Assembly (NCBI RefSeq): GCF_013359935.1
Contig: NZ_JABMCB010000202.1
Span: forward strand, 62,001-126,000
From: Paenibacillus xylanilyticus
GTDB taxonomy: Bacteria; Bacillota; Bacilli; Paenibacillales; Paenibacillaceae
Length of the DNA stretch: 64,000 bases
Direction of reading: 5' to 3'
Within the stretch, counting starts at the first letter, position 1. Every line of letters starts with the position of its first letter. The position numbers were made by a program, and so were the translations under genes. Below are positions 8,200 to 17,121 of the stretch, in pieces. The notes under the pieces are model-generated. The model had not been told where the DNA came from, did no database searches, and saw only the letters and a program-made list of their open reading frames with translations.

Positions 8200-9180
8200 A
8201 TGGTTCGTTTCGGAGTGGTAGGTACCAACTGGATTACAGAAAGGCTTCTAGAAGCTGCTTCACAAGTAAAGGGCTTTGAACTGACAGCTGTCTATTCACG
8301 GACTGCTGATAAGGCGAATGCATTTTCAGATAAATATAATGCAGAGTATCGGTTTACGGACTTGGAGGAAATGGCTGCTAGTAATGCGATAGATGCCGTC
8401 TACATTGCTACACCCAATACGTATCACGCTGATCAGACAGAGATTTTCCTAAAAAACGGAAAGCACGTGTTGTGTGAAAAACCGCTGGCTGCCAATGCTG
8501 CTGAGGTCCGCCGTTTGATAGACACGGCGCGTAATCATGATTTATTGCTGATGGAAGCCATGAAGTCAACGCTTGTTCCCACGTTCAAAATGGTACAAGC
8601 GCACCTACATAAAATCGGACCCGTGCGCAAATATGTAGCGGGATACTGTCAGTATTCATCGCGTTACGATAAGTACAAAGAGGGTATTGTGCTCAATGCA
8701 TTCAAACCGGAACTTGCAAACGGCGCATTGATGGATCTGGGTGTATACTGCCTGTACCCGCTAGTCACGTTATTTGGTGCGCCAAATCAGGTTCAAGCCC
8801 AGGCGATGATGCTGGAATCGGGCGTTGACGGTCAGGGTAGCGTGCTTCTCGGTTACGATGGGATGGAAGCCATAGTGACTTACTCCAAAATCTCAAATTC
8901 CCATGTACCAAGCGAAATTATGGGAGAGCACGGGAGCATCATCATCGATAAGATTGGCTCCCCTGAACATGCGGAAATTCGCTACAATGACGGTACGGTA
9001 GAACCATTGACCGTCGAGCAGACCTATCCGGCCATGTATTATGAGGTAGAGGAGTTCGTTAACCTGCTTCAGCAGGGAAAAACGGAATCGGAGATGAATA
9101 CCTATGAACGTTCCTATACCACCATGCAGGTGATGGATCAGATCCGCAAGCAGATCGGTCTGGTTTTCCCGAACGATTAA
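8200..9180 (+). CDS. Gfo/Idh/MocA-family oxidoreductase
   Basis: The 326-residue protein opens with VRFGVVGTNWITERLLEA, a Rossmann NAD(P)-binding motif. It has the EKP motif in GKHVLCEKPLAANAAEV near residue 95 and the C-terminal LANGALMDLGVYCLYPL segment that lines the active site. It belongs to the shorter branch related to YulF/YcjS-type and dihydrodiol-dehydrogenase-like enzymes. The start follows GAAAGAGGTAGGTAAGA. A methyltransferase-like gene follows after 30 nt, so the two are probably cotranscribed. A TACAAT -10 box lies at 8144-8149, but its -35 partner is unclear. The substrate is unknown. Confidence 0.88.
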   Translation: MVRFGVVGTNWITERLLEAASQVKGFELTAVYSRTADKANAFSDKYNAEYRFTDLEEMAASNAIDAVYIATPNTYHADQTEIFLKNGKHVLCEKPLAANAAEVRRLIDTARNHDLLLMEAMKSTLVPTFKMVQAHLHKIGPVRKYVAGYCQYSSRYDKYKEGIVLNAFKPELANGALMDLGVYCLYPLVTLFGAPNQVQAQAMMLESGVDGQGSVLLGYDGMEAIVTYSKISNSHVPSEIMGEHGSIIIDKIGSPEHAEIRYNDGTVEPLTVEQTYPAMYYEVEEFVNLLQQGKTESEMNTYERSYTTMQVMDQIRKQIGLVFPND

Positions 9181-9210
9181 TTCGAGAACAAGAAAGTGAG
9201 CTGAGACGAG

Positions 9211-9930
9211 ATGAGTAGAGAAGAGCTGAGCAACAAGGACTTAAGCCTTGAACTGGAGCAGATTATTTTTATTGGAAGGACCTACGAGGAATATATGCTG
9301 ATGTTCGGCCTTACCCCGGAAGATCTCAGAGGCAGATCCATTCTGGATTGTCCGGGCGGAGCTTGTTCATTTAGCAGCCGTTCCCGCAGACAGGGTGCGG
9401 ATTCCATGGCATCGGATATTGCCTACCAGTTCGCGATTAATAATCTGGAATACAAAGGGCAGCAGGACATTGAGCACACCATCAAGCAATTGGAACAGGT
9501 GCGTGAAAGATACAGATGGGACTATTTCGGTTCGATTGATGGTTTGAAACAAGCTAGGACACGTGCACTACAGGATTCTACGGCAGATATGAGAGAATTT
9601 CCTGATCGCTATGTCTATTCTGAACTGCCCGTCCTTCCTTTCGCTGATGAACGATTCGATTTGACGTTATCCGCGCATTTTCTGTTTACGTATGCAGATC
9701 GATTGGACTTCAATTTTCATGCGCAAACCATTCTTGAGCTGCTGCGTGTAACCAGATACGAGCTTCGGATTTTCCCTACAGTAGAGCTTTCCGGAATACG
9801 TTATGAGAAGATGGATGAGCTGAAGACTCTGATTGAAAAACAAGGCTGCACGGTTTCTGAAGTAAAGACGGGGTATGAATTTCAACAGGGTGCCGATACC
9901 ATGCTCCATATTGTGAAAACCAGCTTTTAA
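9211..9930 (+). CDS. SAM-dependent methyltransferase-like protein
   Basis: The 239-residue protein has a class I methyltransferase-like motif I, SILDCPGGACSFSSR (residues about 44-58). An acidic strand end follows (MASDIAYQF), and a motif resembling motif IV is LPFADERFDLTLSAHFLF (residues about 137-154). The GPGxG loop is degenerate (CPGGACS), so catalytic activity is likely but not certain. No substrate domain is recognisable. It sits 30 nt after an oxidoreductase gene on the same strand, and a separate promoter precedes the next gene. A small-molecule methyltransferase is the safest reading. Confidence 0.65.
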   Translation: MSREELSNKDLSLELEQIIFIGRTYEEYMLMFGLTPEDLRGRSILDCPGGACSFSSRSRRQGADSMASDIAYQFAINNLEYKGQQDIEHTIKQLEQVRERYRWDYFGSIDGLKQARTRALQDSTADMREFPDRYVYSELPVLPFADERFDLTLSAHFLFTYADRLDFNFHAQTILELLRVTRYELRIFPTVELSGIRYEKMDELKTLIEKQGCTVSEVKTGYEFQQGADTMLHIVKTSF

Positions 9931-9989
9931 AATTGGCCATTCACTATCCTGGCTTAGGACAAGGTTAGCGGTTGCGTTATGGGGTATAT

Positions 9990-10019
9990 TTGTTGTAGCA
10001 TGGCAAACCTCGTTATAAT
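9990..10019 (+). promoter_or_regulatory. Sigma-A-type promoter of the epimerase-like gene
   Basis: TTGTTG at 9990-9995 is followed, after 18 nt, by a perfect TATAAT at 10014-10019. The gene begins 36 nt downstream. Confidence 0.6.
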
Positions 10020-10055
10020 GAATGAAACACCAGAAGAGGGTAGGAGGTTTATCGG

Positions 10056-10949
10056 ATGAGAAAAGTACTCATACTTGGCGGGACACGATTCTTCGGCAAA
10101 CGTCTGGTTGATCATTTGCTGTGGGAAGGCCAATCGCAAATTACGGTTGCGACGCGTGGCAAAACGAGCGTGGACTTCGGGCCAGAAGTGAACCGGATCA
10201 AGATAGATCGGGAGGATCCGCAATCTCTGGCTGAGGCAGCAAAGACCGACATGTGGGATGTGGTGTACGATAATATCTGTTACTCGCCGGATGCAGCGAA
10301 GTCGGCATGTGAAGCATTTGCGGGACGCACCCAAAGATATGTACTTACATCGACGCTTTCTGTGTATGGCGATCCCAAACCCGGTTTTACGGAAGCGGAT
10401 TTTGACCCGTACACGTATCCATTGAAATATGGGAACCACGAAGATTTTTCATATGGGGAAGGTAAGCGCCTTGCTGAAGCAGTGTTCTTTCAGGAAGCGA
10501 GCTTCCCGGTTACGGCGATGAGAATTCCAATTGTACTTGGAATTGATGATTATACGAGAAGACTGCATTTTCATATTGAGCATGTGCAAAAAGGCAAACC
10601 GATCGGTATGCCGAATCCGGAAGCCGAGATTGGGTTTATCAATTCAACAGAAGCAGCAAGATTTCTCGCCTGGCTGGGGCATTCAACGATTACTGGACCC
10701 GTGAATGCAGCATCGAAAGGCTCCATTACGTTATCTGCCATGATGAATCTGATTGAGACCGTTACAGGCATGCAGTCCCAGGTGTTACACCAAACCGCCG
10801 AAGAAGATATGTCCCCCTTCGGCATCTCGGAATCATGGACGATGGAGACATCCAAGGCAGAAGAGGCCGGTTATACGTTCGAAGCTCTGATGGACTGGTT
10901 TCCAGGTCTTGTTCGCGAAGTGGCCCTGGCCCTTCAGTCTGAGGGTTGA
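10056..10949 (+). CDS. NAD-dependent epimerase/dehydratase family protein (extended SDR)
   Basis: The 297-residue protein begins VLILGGTRFFGKRLVDHLL, the GGTxFxG variant of the glycine-rich NAD(P) motif found in extended short-chain dehydrogenases. RYVLTSTLSVYGDP and a downstream YGEGKRLAEA supply the Ser and the YxxxK catalytic pair. The C-terminal half (FINSTEAARFLAWLG) binds the substrate, usually a nucleotide sugar. The GTRFFG form is common in stand-alone isoflavone-reductase-like or sugar-nucleotide epimerases of Gram-positive bacteria, so the substrate stays open. It has its own promoter and a strong GGTAGGAGG ribosome binding site. A bidirectional terminator separates it from the convergent LacI gene. 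Confidence 0.85.
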   Translation: MRKVLILGGTRFFGKRLVDHLLWEGQSQITVATRGKTSVDFGPEVNRIKIDREDPQSLAEAAKTDMWDVVYDNICYSPDAAKSACEAFAGRTQRYVLTSTLSVYGDPKPGFTEADFDPYTYPLKYGNHEDFSYGEGKRLAEAVFFQEASFPVTAMRIPIVLGIDDYTRRLHFHIEHVQKGKPIGMPNPEAEIGFINSTEAARFLAWLGHSTITGPVNAASKGSITLSAMMNLIETVTGMQSQVLHQTAEEDMSPFGISESWTMETSKAEEAGYTFEALMDWFPGLVREVALALQSEG

Positions 10950-10971
10950 ACCCCGGACCATATTCAAGTAC

Positions 10972-11017
10972 CAAAAACAGGACGCACGGGAGTGAAAAGC
11001 TCTGTGGCGTCCTGTTT
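10972..11017. terminator. Bidirectional terminator between convergent genes
   Basis: AACAGGACGC (10976-10985) pairs with GCGTCCTGTT (11007-11016). The T-run is better on the minus strand (GTCCTGTTTTTGG), so it probably mainly ends the LacI gene at 11079. Confidence 0.75.
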
Positions 11018-11078
11018 GTGTATTTCGTGAGCACAAAAATGATTAGTTCCTTATGCAGCTTGTTTTTAATTCAAGTGA

Positions 11079-12095
11079 TCAGTTAATAGCGGGAGGTACA
11101 GAAGCTGAAGCGCGGATGCGCAGTTCCGATGGCAGAATGACCGTTTGGGATTCAGGCTGTGCCGTTCCCTCAATTCTGTCGATGAGCATTTGCATGCCGA
11201 TCGCACCAAAGTCATATGCAGGCTGCGCTGCTACGGTCAGGAAGGGATCAAAAGCGGAAGCCAGATCCAAATCGTCAAAACAGACGACAGATATGTCTTC
11301 CGGTACACGAAGCCCTCTTTTACGCAAAAGACGAATAACTCCAATGGCCAGCATATTATTGGCAGCAAAAATAGCTGTTGGTTTCTCCGGTTGTGCAAGT
11401 AATCGCTTGATTCCAGCTTCGTCACTGAAATCGCGATAACCGGTCCGAAGGACAAGCTCCGGATCAAAAGGTATTCCTGCTTCTCGTAAGCCCTCTACAT
11501 AGCCTTCTTCCCTTAGTCTGGCAGTAGAAACCTCGGAAGAACCGTTGACGAGAGAGATGCGCCGGTGACCCAGCTCCGTAAGATACCGGATTAAGAGAAG
11601 CGCGCCTTCCCGACTGTCCCCGGCAATCACATCCGATGTAATACCAGGCACGGTACGATCCAGAATGACGAATGGGATGTTCCTCTCCTGTAACTGCTTC
11701 AAGTGGTCAATAGAGCGATCCCCCGCAGGTGCAAAAAGTACACCGTCCACGCGTGTTGACAGAATCGTCTCCACATAATTCTTTTCCTTGTTGTAGTCTT
11801 CATCACTATTACTGAACAAGAGCCGATAACCGCGAGCATTGGCTGCATCCTCGGCTCCTCGGGCAAGTGTGGTATAAAAAGGGTTGGTAATATCTGTGAT
11901 CAATAGAGACAGCATCTGTGTTCGCTGAAGTACTAGACTGCGTGCATTCGAATTGGGGATATATCCGAGCTCATCTATGACCTTCTGCACACGTTCTCTG
12001 GTGGCCGTACTGATTCGACCTGTTTGATTAATCACTTTGGAGACCGTCATGGCAGAAACGTTGGCTTTCTTGGCAATATCATAAATAGTGATCAA
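11079..12095 (-). CDS. LacI-family regulator of the L-fucose operon
   Basis: The 338-residue protein has an N-terminal helix-turn-helix (TIYDIAKKANVSAMTVSKVI), a hinge (YIPNSNARSLV) and a ribose-binding-like effector domain (SLLITDITNPFYTTLARGAE onward). It is divergent from fucI, with a 400-nt control region between them, so it is most likely the repressor of that operon. A near-perfect LacI-type operator lies at 12179-12194, about 85 nt ahead of its own start. Fucose or fuculose-1-phosphate are obvious candidate effectors, but this is inferred from position only. Typical length and no sign of damage. Confidence 0.87.
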   Translation of the reverse strand: MITIYDIAKKANVSAMTVSKVINQTGRISTATRERVQKVIDELGYIPNSNARSLVLQRTQMLSLLITDITNPFYTTLARGAEDAANARGYRLLFSNSDEDYNKEKNYVETILSTRVDGVLFAPAGDRSIDHLKQLQERNIPFVILDRTVPGITSDVIAGDSREGALLLIRYLTELGHRRISLVNGSSEVSTARLREEGYVEGLREAGIPFDPELVLRTGYRDFSDEAGIKRLLAQPEKPTAIFAANNMLAIGVIRLLRKRGLRVPEDISVVCFDDLDLASAFDPFLTVAAQPAYDFGAIGMQMLIDRIEGTAQPESQTVILPSELRIRASASVPPAIN

Positions 12096-12178
12096 TGGAA
12101 TCTAACCTTTCCGCAACATAGTCTTATCATTTTATAGGAAAATGCCAATTGACAGCAATATGGGTGCATGCTATGTTA

Positions 12179-12194
12179 GGGTTACCGATAACCC
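12179..12194. promoter_or_regulatory. LacI-family operator in the fuc control region
   Basis: GGGTTACCGATAACCC is a 16-bp palindrome with one mismatched pair near the centre. Its core GTTACCGATAAC matches the known operator type of LacI-family GntR/IdnR repressors. It lies between the divergent regulator and fucI. Confidence 0.7.
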
Positions 12195-12333
12195 AAACTT
12201 GGAAATGAACCTTTTTTATTTGAATAAAACTTCATATCACCGTGTACTTTTCTGCTCTAGCGAGTTCTGTTCCGCGGCCATGGGGACTACATATTGAAAT
12301 CGATAAATAGAGTGGATTTTGTTAAATCGCATT

Positions 12334-12348
12334 ATGTAAACGCATTCA
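12334..12348 (+). promoter_or_regulatory. CcpA catabolite-responsive element (cre) ahead of fucI
   Basis: ATGTAAACGCATTCA fits every position of the cre consensus WTGNAANCGNWNNCW. It lies about 150 nt ahead of fucI, as expected for glucose repression of a sugar operon. Confidence 0.7.
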
Positions 12349-12496
12349 ATTATTCTGAATCTCTTGCTTCGGGCTGGCGCATCAATGGGTATCGGGCCAA
12401 CTGAAGCCGTGGTCTGACCGCTTTAACTGCATCCTGACAAGACAACGTGTAATCAATTCGTACCAATCCAGAAAACATTTGAGGAGGACGTTTAGT

Positions 12497-14287
12497 ATGA
12501 CACATCAGGATTACCGTTATAAACAGGCATTTCCCAAGATTGGTATTCGTCCCACTATTGATGGCAGACGCAAGGGAGTCCGGGAATCACTGGAGGAACA
12601 GACGATGCGCATGGCGACATCAGTTGCTGAGCTGATCTCTGCAGAGCTTCGTTATCCCGATGGTACCCCGGTTGAATGTGTTGTTGCCGAGTCCTGTATT
12701 GGCGGTGTAGCTGAAGCAGCAGCGGCAGCAGAGCTGTTTAACCGTTCCAATGTTGGTGTTACGATCACCGTCACCCCTTGCTGGTGCTATGGTACGGAAA
12801 CAATGGATATGTCGCCTTCGATTCCTACAGCCATCTGGGGCTTCAACGGTACGGAACGACCGGGTGCGGTTTATCTGGCAGCTGTACTCTCTGCCCATGC
12901 CCAGAAGGGGATACCGGCATTTGGAATCTATGGGGAGGATGTTCAGGATGGCGGGGACACCACCATTCCTGAAGATGTTCGTGTGAAATTGCTTCGTTTC
13001 AGCCGAGCCGGGCTTGCAGCGGCTACAATGAAGGGTCGTGCTTATCTGTCTATTGGTTCGGTATCCATGGGGATTGCAGGCTCCATTGTGAATGATTCGT
13101 TTTTTCAAGAATATCTCGGCATGCGGAACGAATATGTGGACATGAGCGAGTTGACCCGGCGGATTGAGGAAGAAATTTATGATCCCGAAGAATACAAGCT
13201 GGCGCTGGCATGGGTGAAAGAGAATTGCAGTGAAGGACCGGATAATAATCCGGCTCACCTCCAGACCGACCGCAAGCGCAAAGAATATGAGTGGGAAACC
13301 GTTGTAAAAATGACTCAAATCGTACGTGACCTCATGGCCGGCAATCCAAAATTGGCAGAGCTTGGTTTCACAGAGGAATCGATGGGTCACCATGCGATTG
13401 TATCCGGCTTCCAGGGGCAGCGGCAATGGACGGATCACGCACCTAATGGTGATTTCCTGGAATCGATCCTGAATTCATCCTTTGACTGGAACGGTAAACG
13501 TTCACCTTATCTGGTTGCCACAGAAAACGACAGTCTGAACGGGGTGTCGATGTTATTCGGCTCACTGCTCACCCATACGGCGCAGATTTTTGCGGATGTA
13601 CGGACCTACTGGAGCCCGGATTCGGTTGCACGGGTTACAGGACACCAATTGGAAGGGAAAGCAAAGGACGGGATTCTGCATCTGATCAATTCGGGCTCTG
13701 CGGCATTAGACGGAACTGGACAGCAGTCAAAAGATGGCGAGCCGGTCCTCAAGCCGTTCTGGGAAATTACAGACGCAGAAGTGCAGAGCTGTCTGCAAGC
13801 AACATCGTGGAGACCGGCCTCGGTCGAATATTTCAGAGGCGGCGGATATTCCGCTGATTTCCTGACCAAAGGCGGCATGCCCGTAACCATGACTCGGCTG
13901 AATCTGGTCAAAGGTCTCGGCCCTGTACTACAGCTCGCGCAGGGATACACCGTGGATTTGCCTGAAGAAGTGCATGATACGCTGGATCAGCGGACGGATC
14001 CGACGTGGCCATCAACCTGGTTTGCCCCGATTTTGACCGGAGCAGGAGCCTTTACCTCTGTTTATGAAGTGATGAATCAGTGGGGCGCGAACCACGGCTC
14101 TATCTCCTATGGACACATCGGAGCCGAACTCCTGACACTGGCTTCAATCCTGCGGATTCCGGTGAGTATGCACAATGTTCCTGAATCCGAAATATTCCGT
14201 CCGCGAGCCTGGGGATTATTTGGAACAAGTGAACCTGAAAGCGCTGATTATCGCGCATGCAGCGTGTTTGGACCTTTATACCGATAA
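12497..14287 (+). CDS. fucI: L-fucose isomerase
   Basis: This cytoplasmic Mn-dependent enzyme converts L-fucose to L-fuculose. The 596 residues match the usual length of about 590. The N-terminus (FPKIGIRPTIDGRRKGVRES) and TPCWCYGTETMD are characteristic. ATENDSLNG (near residue 341) and SYGHIGAEL (near residue 537) carry metal and active-site residues. ATG 12497 is chosen because GAGGAGG ends 10 nt ahead of it. A TTG at 12479 would sit upstream of that box. It leads fucI-kinase-fucA, divergent from a LacI repressor. The long upstream region holds a cre site and an operator. Confidence 0.95.
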   Translation: MTHQDYRYKQAFPKIGIRPTIDGRRKGVRESLEEQTMRMATSVAELISAELRYPDGTPVECVVAESCIGGVAEAAAAAELFNRSNVGVTITVTPCWCYGTETMDMSPSIPTAIWGFNGTERPGAVYLAAVLSAHAQKGIPAFGIYGEDVQDGGDTTIPEDVRVKLLRFSRAGLAAATMKGRAYLSIGSVSMGIAGSIVNDSFFQEYLGMRNEYVDMSELTRRIEEEIYDPEEYKLALAWVKENCSEGPDNNPAHLQTDRKRKEYEWETVVKMTQIVRDLMAGNPKLAELGFTEESMGHHAIVSGFQGQRQWTDHAPNGDFLESILNSSFDWNGKRSPYLVATENDSLNGVSMLFGSLLTHTAQIFADVRTYWSPDSVARVTGHQLEGKAKDGILHLINSGSAALDGTGQQSKDGEPVLKPFWEITDAEVQSCLQATSWRPASVEYFRGGGYSADFLTKGGMPVTMTRLNLVKGLGPVLQLAQGYTVDLPEEVHDTLDQRTDPTWPSTWFAPILTGAGAFTSVYEVMNQWGANHGSISYGHIGAELLTLASILRIPVSMHNVPESEIFRPRAWGLFGTSEPESADYRACSVFGPLYR

Positions 14288-14357
14288 GCCAGCATGTCAG
14301 ACGCCATGTTCAGCCTGACCTGAACGTGGCGTTCTTCAAAAGAAGGAGGCATGAGAG

Positions 14358-15860
14358 ATGGGGACTCAGGCAACACATGTACTTGCTGCTGACTATGGTG
14401 CTGGAAGCGGCCGGATTGTCAGAGGTAGTTTTGACGGAAATAAGATCTCGTTACAGGAAGTGCATCGATTCAGCAATGACCCCGTGCAGCTCCGAGACGG
14501 TTTATATTGGGACTTTCTAAGACTGTTCCATGAACTTAAACAAGGTATTAGGAAGGGTACCCAAGAATTGACTCAACCGGTACGTTCGATCGCTGTGGAT
14601 ACCTGGGGTGTTGATTATGGCCTGGTGGATGGCGCAGGAAGATTGTGCTCGAATCCCCGTCATTACCGGGAACCGCGTAATTCAAAATGGATGGAAGAGA
14701 CTCTGCGTATTGTCAATGAAGAGGAGCTATACACCATGTCCGGCGTTTTGCCACAGCAAATCAATACGATATTTCAACTGATCGGAAGTTTGCGGGAAAA
14801 TGCTGAAGGTTTACGACCGGATATGCGGATGTTGTTCATGCCAGACTTGTTTCACTTTTATCTCTCAGGCCAGCAGGCTTGTGAATATACAATTGCCAGT
14901 ACGAGTGGTTTATTGCATGCAGGAGAGGCCCAGTGGAATGAATCATTGCTTGGCCGTCTTGGTGTGCCTGAAACATTACTTCCGCCCCTGGTACAGGCAG
15001 GCACGGTGCTGGGACAGCTGACAGATGATCTTCGCGAGGAGCTGCGGACCGGACCGATGCAGGTCATATCGGTTGGCTCACACGATACTGCATCTGCACT
15101 CGCAGCCATTCCTGCATCAGATCCTAATTTTGCTTTTATCAGCTGTGGTACGTGGTCATTAATGGGTGTGGAACGCGACGCCCCCATACTCGATGAACAG
15201 AGCCGCAAACTGGGATTCACGAATGAAGGAACGGTCAGCGGCAAGGTGCGAACCTTGAAAAACCGATCCGGTCTCTGGCTTTTGCAGGAGTGCAAAAGGC
15301 AATGGGAACGCGAAAACAAAGCATTCACTCATCAAGAACTGGTTCAGTTGGCCGACACGGCTTCAGCACACCAATGCTTTGTTCTGCCGGGAGATGCAGT
15401 ATATTTACCACCAGGTGATATGCCTGAGCGAATACGTCGTCAGTGCAGAACCAGCGGGCAGACCATTCCGGACTCGATCGGGGCAATTGTACGCTGTATT
15501 CTGGAAAGCCTGGCGCTGGAATTCAGACAGACTCTGGATGAACTGGAGCTTGTCACCGGGAGCAGACCTCATGTGATTCATATGGTCGGTGGTGGTGTGC
15601 AAAATCGTCTGCTATGCCAGTTCACGGCCAATGCAACCGGAATCCCGGTAGTGGCGGGTCCAGTGGAGGCAGCTTCGGCAGGGAATTGCATGCTGCAATT
15701 GGTGGCGCATGGCGAAGTGAGCAGTTCGTCCGAGGTCAGGGACATCGTGGCCGCTTCTTACTCACTGGAAACGTATGAGCCTGAGGATAGGGAACCATGG
15801 CAGGAAGCCTATGAAATCTATCAAAGTCTGAATCAGCAGTTAGCAAAAGGGTCCAACTAA
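14358..15860 (+). CDS. Rhamnulokinase-like FGGY kinase, probable L-fuculokinase
   Basis: The 500-residue FGGY-family sugar kinase has an actin-like ATPase fold. LAADYGAGSGR is phosphate motif 1, SIAVDTWGVDYGLVD is near residue 78, and HMVGGGVQNRLLCQFTA is near residue 415 in the adenosine region. By sequence it resembles rhamnulokinase (RhaB) more than Escherichia-type FucK. Its place between fucI and fucA argues that it phosphorylates L-fuculose at C1 in this pathway. A relaxed kinase serving both rhamnulose and fuculose is possible. A strong AAGAAGGAGG box precedes ATG 14358, 70 nt after fucI. Confidence 0.85.
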   Translation: MGTQATHVLAADYGAGSGRIVRGSFDGNKISLQEVHRFSNDPVQLRDGLYWDFLRLFHELKQGIRKGTQELTQPVRSIAVDTWGVDYGLVDGAGRLCSNPRHYREPRNSKWMEETLRIVNEEELYTMSGVLPQQINTIFQLIGSLRENAEGLRPDMRMLFMPDLFHFYLSGQQACEYTIASTSGLLHAGEAQWNESLLGRLGVPETLLPPLVQAGTVLGQLTDDLREELRTGPMQVISVGSHDTASALAAIPASDPNFAFISCGTWSLMGVERDAPILDEQSRKLGFTNEGTVSGKVRTLKNRSGLWLLQECKRQWERENKAFTHQELVQLADTASAHQCFVLPGDAVYLPPGDMPERIRRQCRTSGQTIPDSIGAIVRCILESLALEFRQTLDELELVTGSRPHVIHMVGGGVQNRLLCQFTANATGIPVVAGPVEAASAGNCMLQLVAHGEVSSSSEVRDIVAASYSLETYEPEDREPWQEAYEIYQSLNQQLAKGSN

Positions 15861-15887
15861 AAAGAATAAGAAGGAGTGGGGAAGAAC

Positions 15888-16550
15888 ATGACTGAACAGC
15901 AGGTAAGAGAAGAGCTGACAAAATATGCGCGCAGATCGGTTGCACAAGGTCTGGTGGTAGGTCCCGGAGGGAATTTGAGTGCTCGTGCAGAGGGTACGAT
16001 GCTGCTCTCTCCGAGTGGTTATGCACTTGAGGATATCGATCCCGACGAATGGATTGCCGTTGATATCGCGACAGGTGAGCCACGTGCCGGATCGACACGT
16101 CCTTCTTCCGAAGTATTGATGCATCTGTACAGCTATCGCGTAAACCCTGACATCCAGGCGATCGTTCACACTCACCCTGCATATACCATTGCACTGAGTC
16201 TCGTGTTCGATGAGCTGCCGCACCTTTTCCCCGATCAGTCTGCACTTGTAGGAGATATCGGGTTTGTTCCGTATGTTCTTCCCACAACCAAACTGCTTGC
16301 CGATGCAGTGGCAGCTAAGGTAGAGGTTCATTCAGCGCTTATTCTCGTGAATCACGGGCTGGTTACTACGGGAAAAAATTTGAGGGAAGCCTATTACCGG
16401 ACCCAAGTGGTGGAAGAGAGTGCGAAAGTGTATATGATTGCAAAAGCAGCGGGCGAACCCAAAGTACTTACCGCTGAACAATACAAGGAGATTCAGTCGC
16501 TTGAAAGTGAAGCTTATCGTGTGCAGCTGTTACAGCAGCTCAAGTCCTGA
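15888..16550 (+). CDS. fucA: L-fuculose-1-phosphate aldolase (class II)
   Basis: This enzyme cleaves L-fuculose-1-phosphate to dihydroxyacetone phosphate and L-lactaldehyde. GNLSAR and TRPSSE (E75, the likely catalytic acid) line the active site. H94 and H96 in VHTHPAYT plus the His in VNHGLVTTG bind zinc, as in the AraD/FucA fold. I chose ATG 15888 because AAGGAG lies 11-12 nt ahead. The in-frame GTG at 15876 directly abuts that box. This gives 220 residues, near the usual 215. It follows the kinase gene by 27 nt and ends the operon. L-rhamnulose-1-phosphate aldolase is less likely on length and context. Confidence 0.9.
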   Translation: MTEQQVREELTKYARRSVAQGLVVGPGGNLSARAEGTMLLSPSGYALEDIDPDEWIAVDIATGEPRAGSTRPSSEVLMHLYSYRVNPDIQAIVHTHPAYTIALSLVFDELPHLFPDQSALVGDIGFVPYVLPTTKLLADAVAAKVEVHSALILVNHGLVTTGKNLREAYYRTQVVEESAKVYMIAKAAGEPKVLTAEQYKEIQSLESEAYRVQLLQQLKS

Positions 16551-16619
16551 GGTCTCAGCAATCGCTTTCGTCAAAACATGACATGAACCACTAGATACTG
16601 CAACTTTTTCCGACAACTA

Positions 16620-16647
16620 TTGCATATCCTGAAATACCGAGTATAAT
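16620..16647 (+). promoter_or_regulatory. Sigma-A-type promoter of the small gene at 16684
   Basis: TTGCAT at 16620-16625 is followed, after 16 nt, by a perfect TATAAT at 16642-16647, 36 nt ahead of the start codon. Confidence 0.65.
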
Positions 16648-16683
16648 ACTTGGTAAATAGGCGAAAAGGGGATGCAATAAACG

Positions 16684-17034
16684 ATGAAAACACACGCTGA
16701 ATTGAACTCACTTCTTGTTGACGATTATCTGGATCTCCTGAACATAGCGGCACAGTTAGGCGATGATGAATGGAAAAACTCCATTCTGCAAGCTCTAAAA
16801 GAAGAAGTGGATGCTAATCGTCATCTGGATTCCCAAGAAATAAGACAGGATCTCTGGAACCAGTTTGAAGGCATTAACGAACAGATGCATGATCTGTTAA
16901 TGCAGCTCAAGCATGCGGATTCTCCGGAAGAGAAAGAACAAATTATTGAAATGATCTGGGGTCTGAAAGTAGACCGTAACGCCATAACCCGAAAACTAGA
17001 AACCATAAGTCGTGCCCGTGCTGGTCAACAGTAA
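16684..17034 (+). CDS. Hypothetical protein, small and helical
   Basis: I do not recognise a family. The 116 residues are strongly charged, and long helices are likely throughout, with leucine-rich spacing in DDYLDLLNIAAQLGDDEWKNS and MHDLLMQLKHADSPEEKEQI. There is no signal peptide, membrane segment or metal motif, so it is probably cytoplasmic. It has its own consensus-like promoter, a GAAAAGGGG ribosome binding site and a strong terminator behind it, which supports a real, separately expressed gene. It lies just after the fuc operon but need not be linked to it. Confidence 0.75.
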   Translation: MKTHAELNSLLVDDYLDLLNIAAQLGDDEWKNSILQALKEEVDANRHLDSQEIRQDLWNQFEGINEQMHDLLMQLKHADSPEEKEQIIEMIWGLKVDRNAITRKLETISRARAGQQ

Positions 17035-17056
17035 GGGATAACATCGTCATCATATA

Positions 17057-17104
17057 AAAGCCCGCTTGCTGACCCATGAACTGAAAGGGAGGCAAGCGGG
17101 CTTT
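17057..17104. terminator. Bidirectional terminator
   Basis: A perfect 13-bp stem, AAAGCCCGCTTGC (17057-17069) with GCAAGCGGGCTTT (17092-17104), lies between convergent genes. It ends in TTT on the plus strand and CTTTT on the minus strand. Confidence 0.88.
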
Positions 17105-17121
17105 ACTGTTCACATAGAGGT

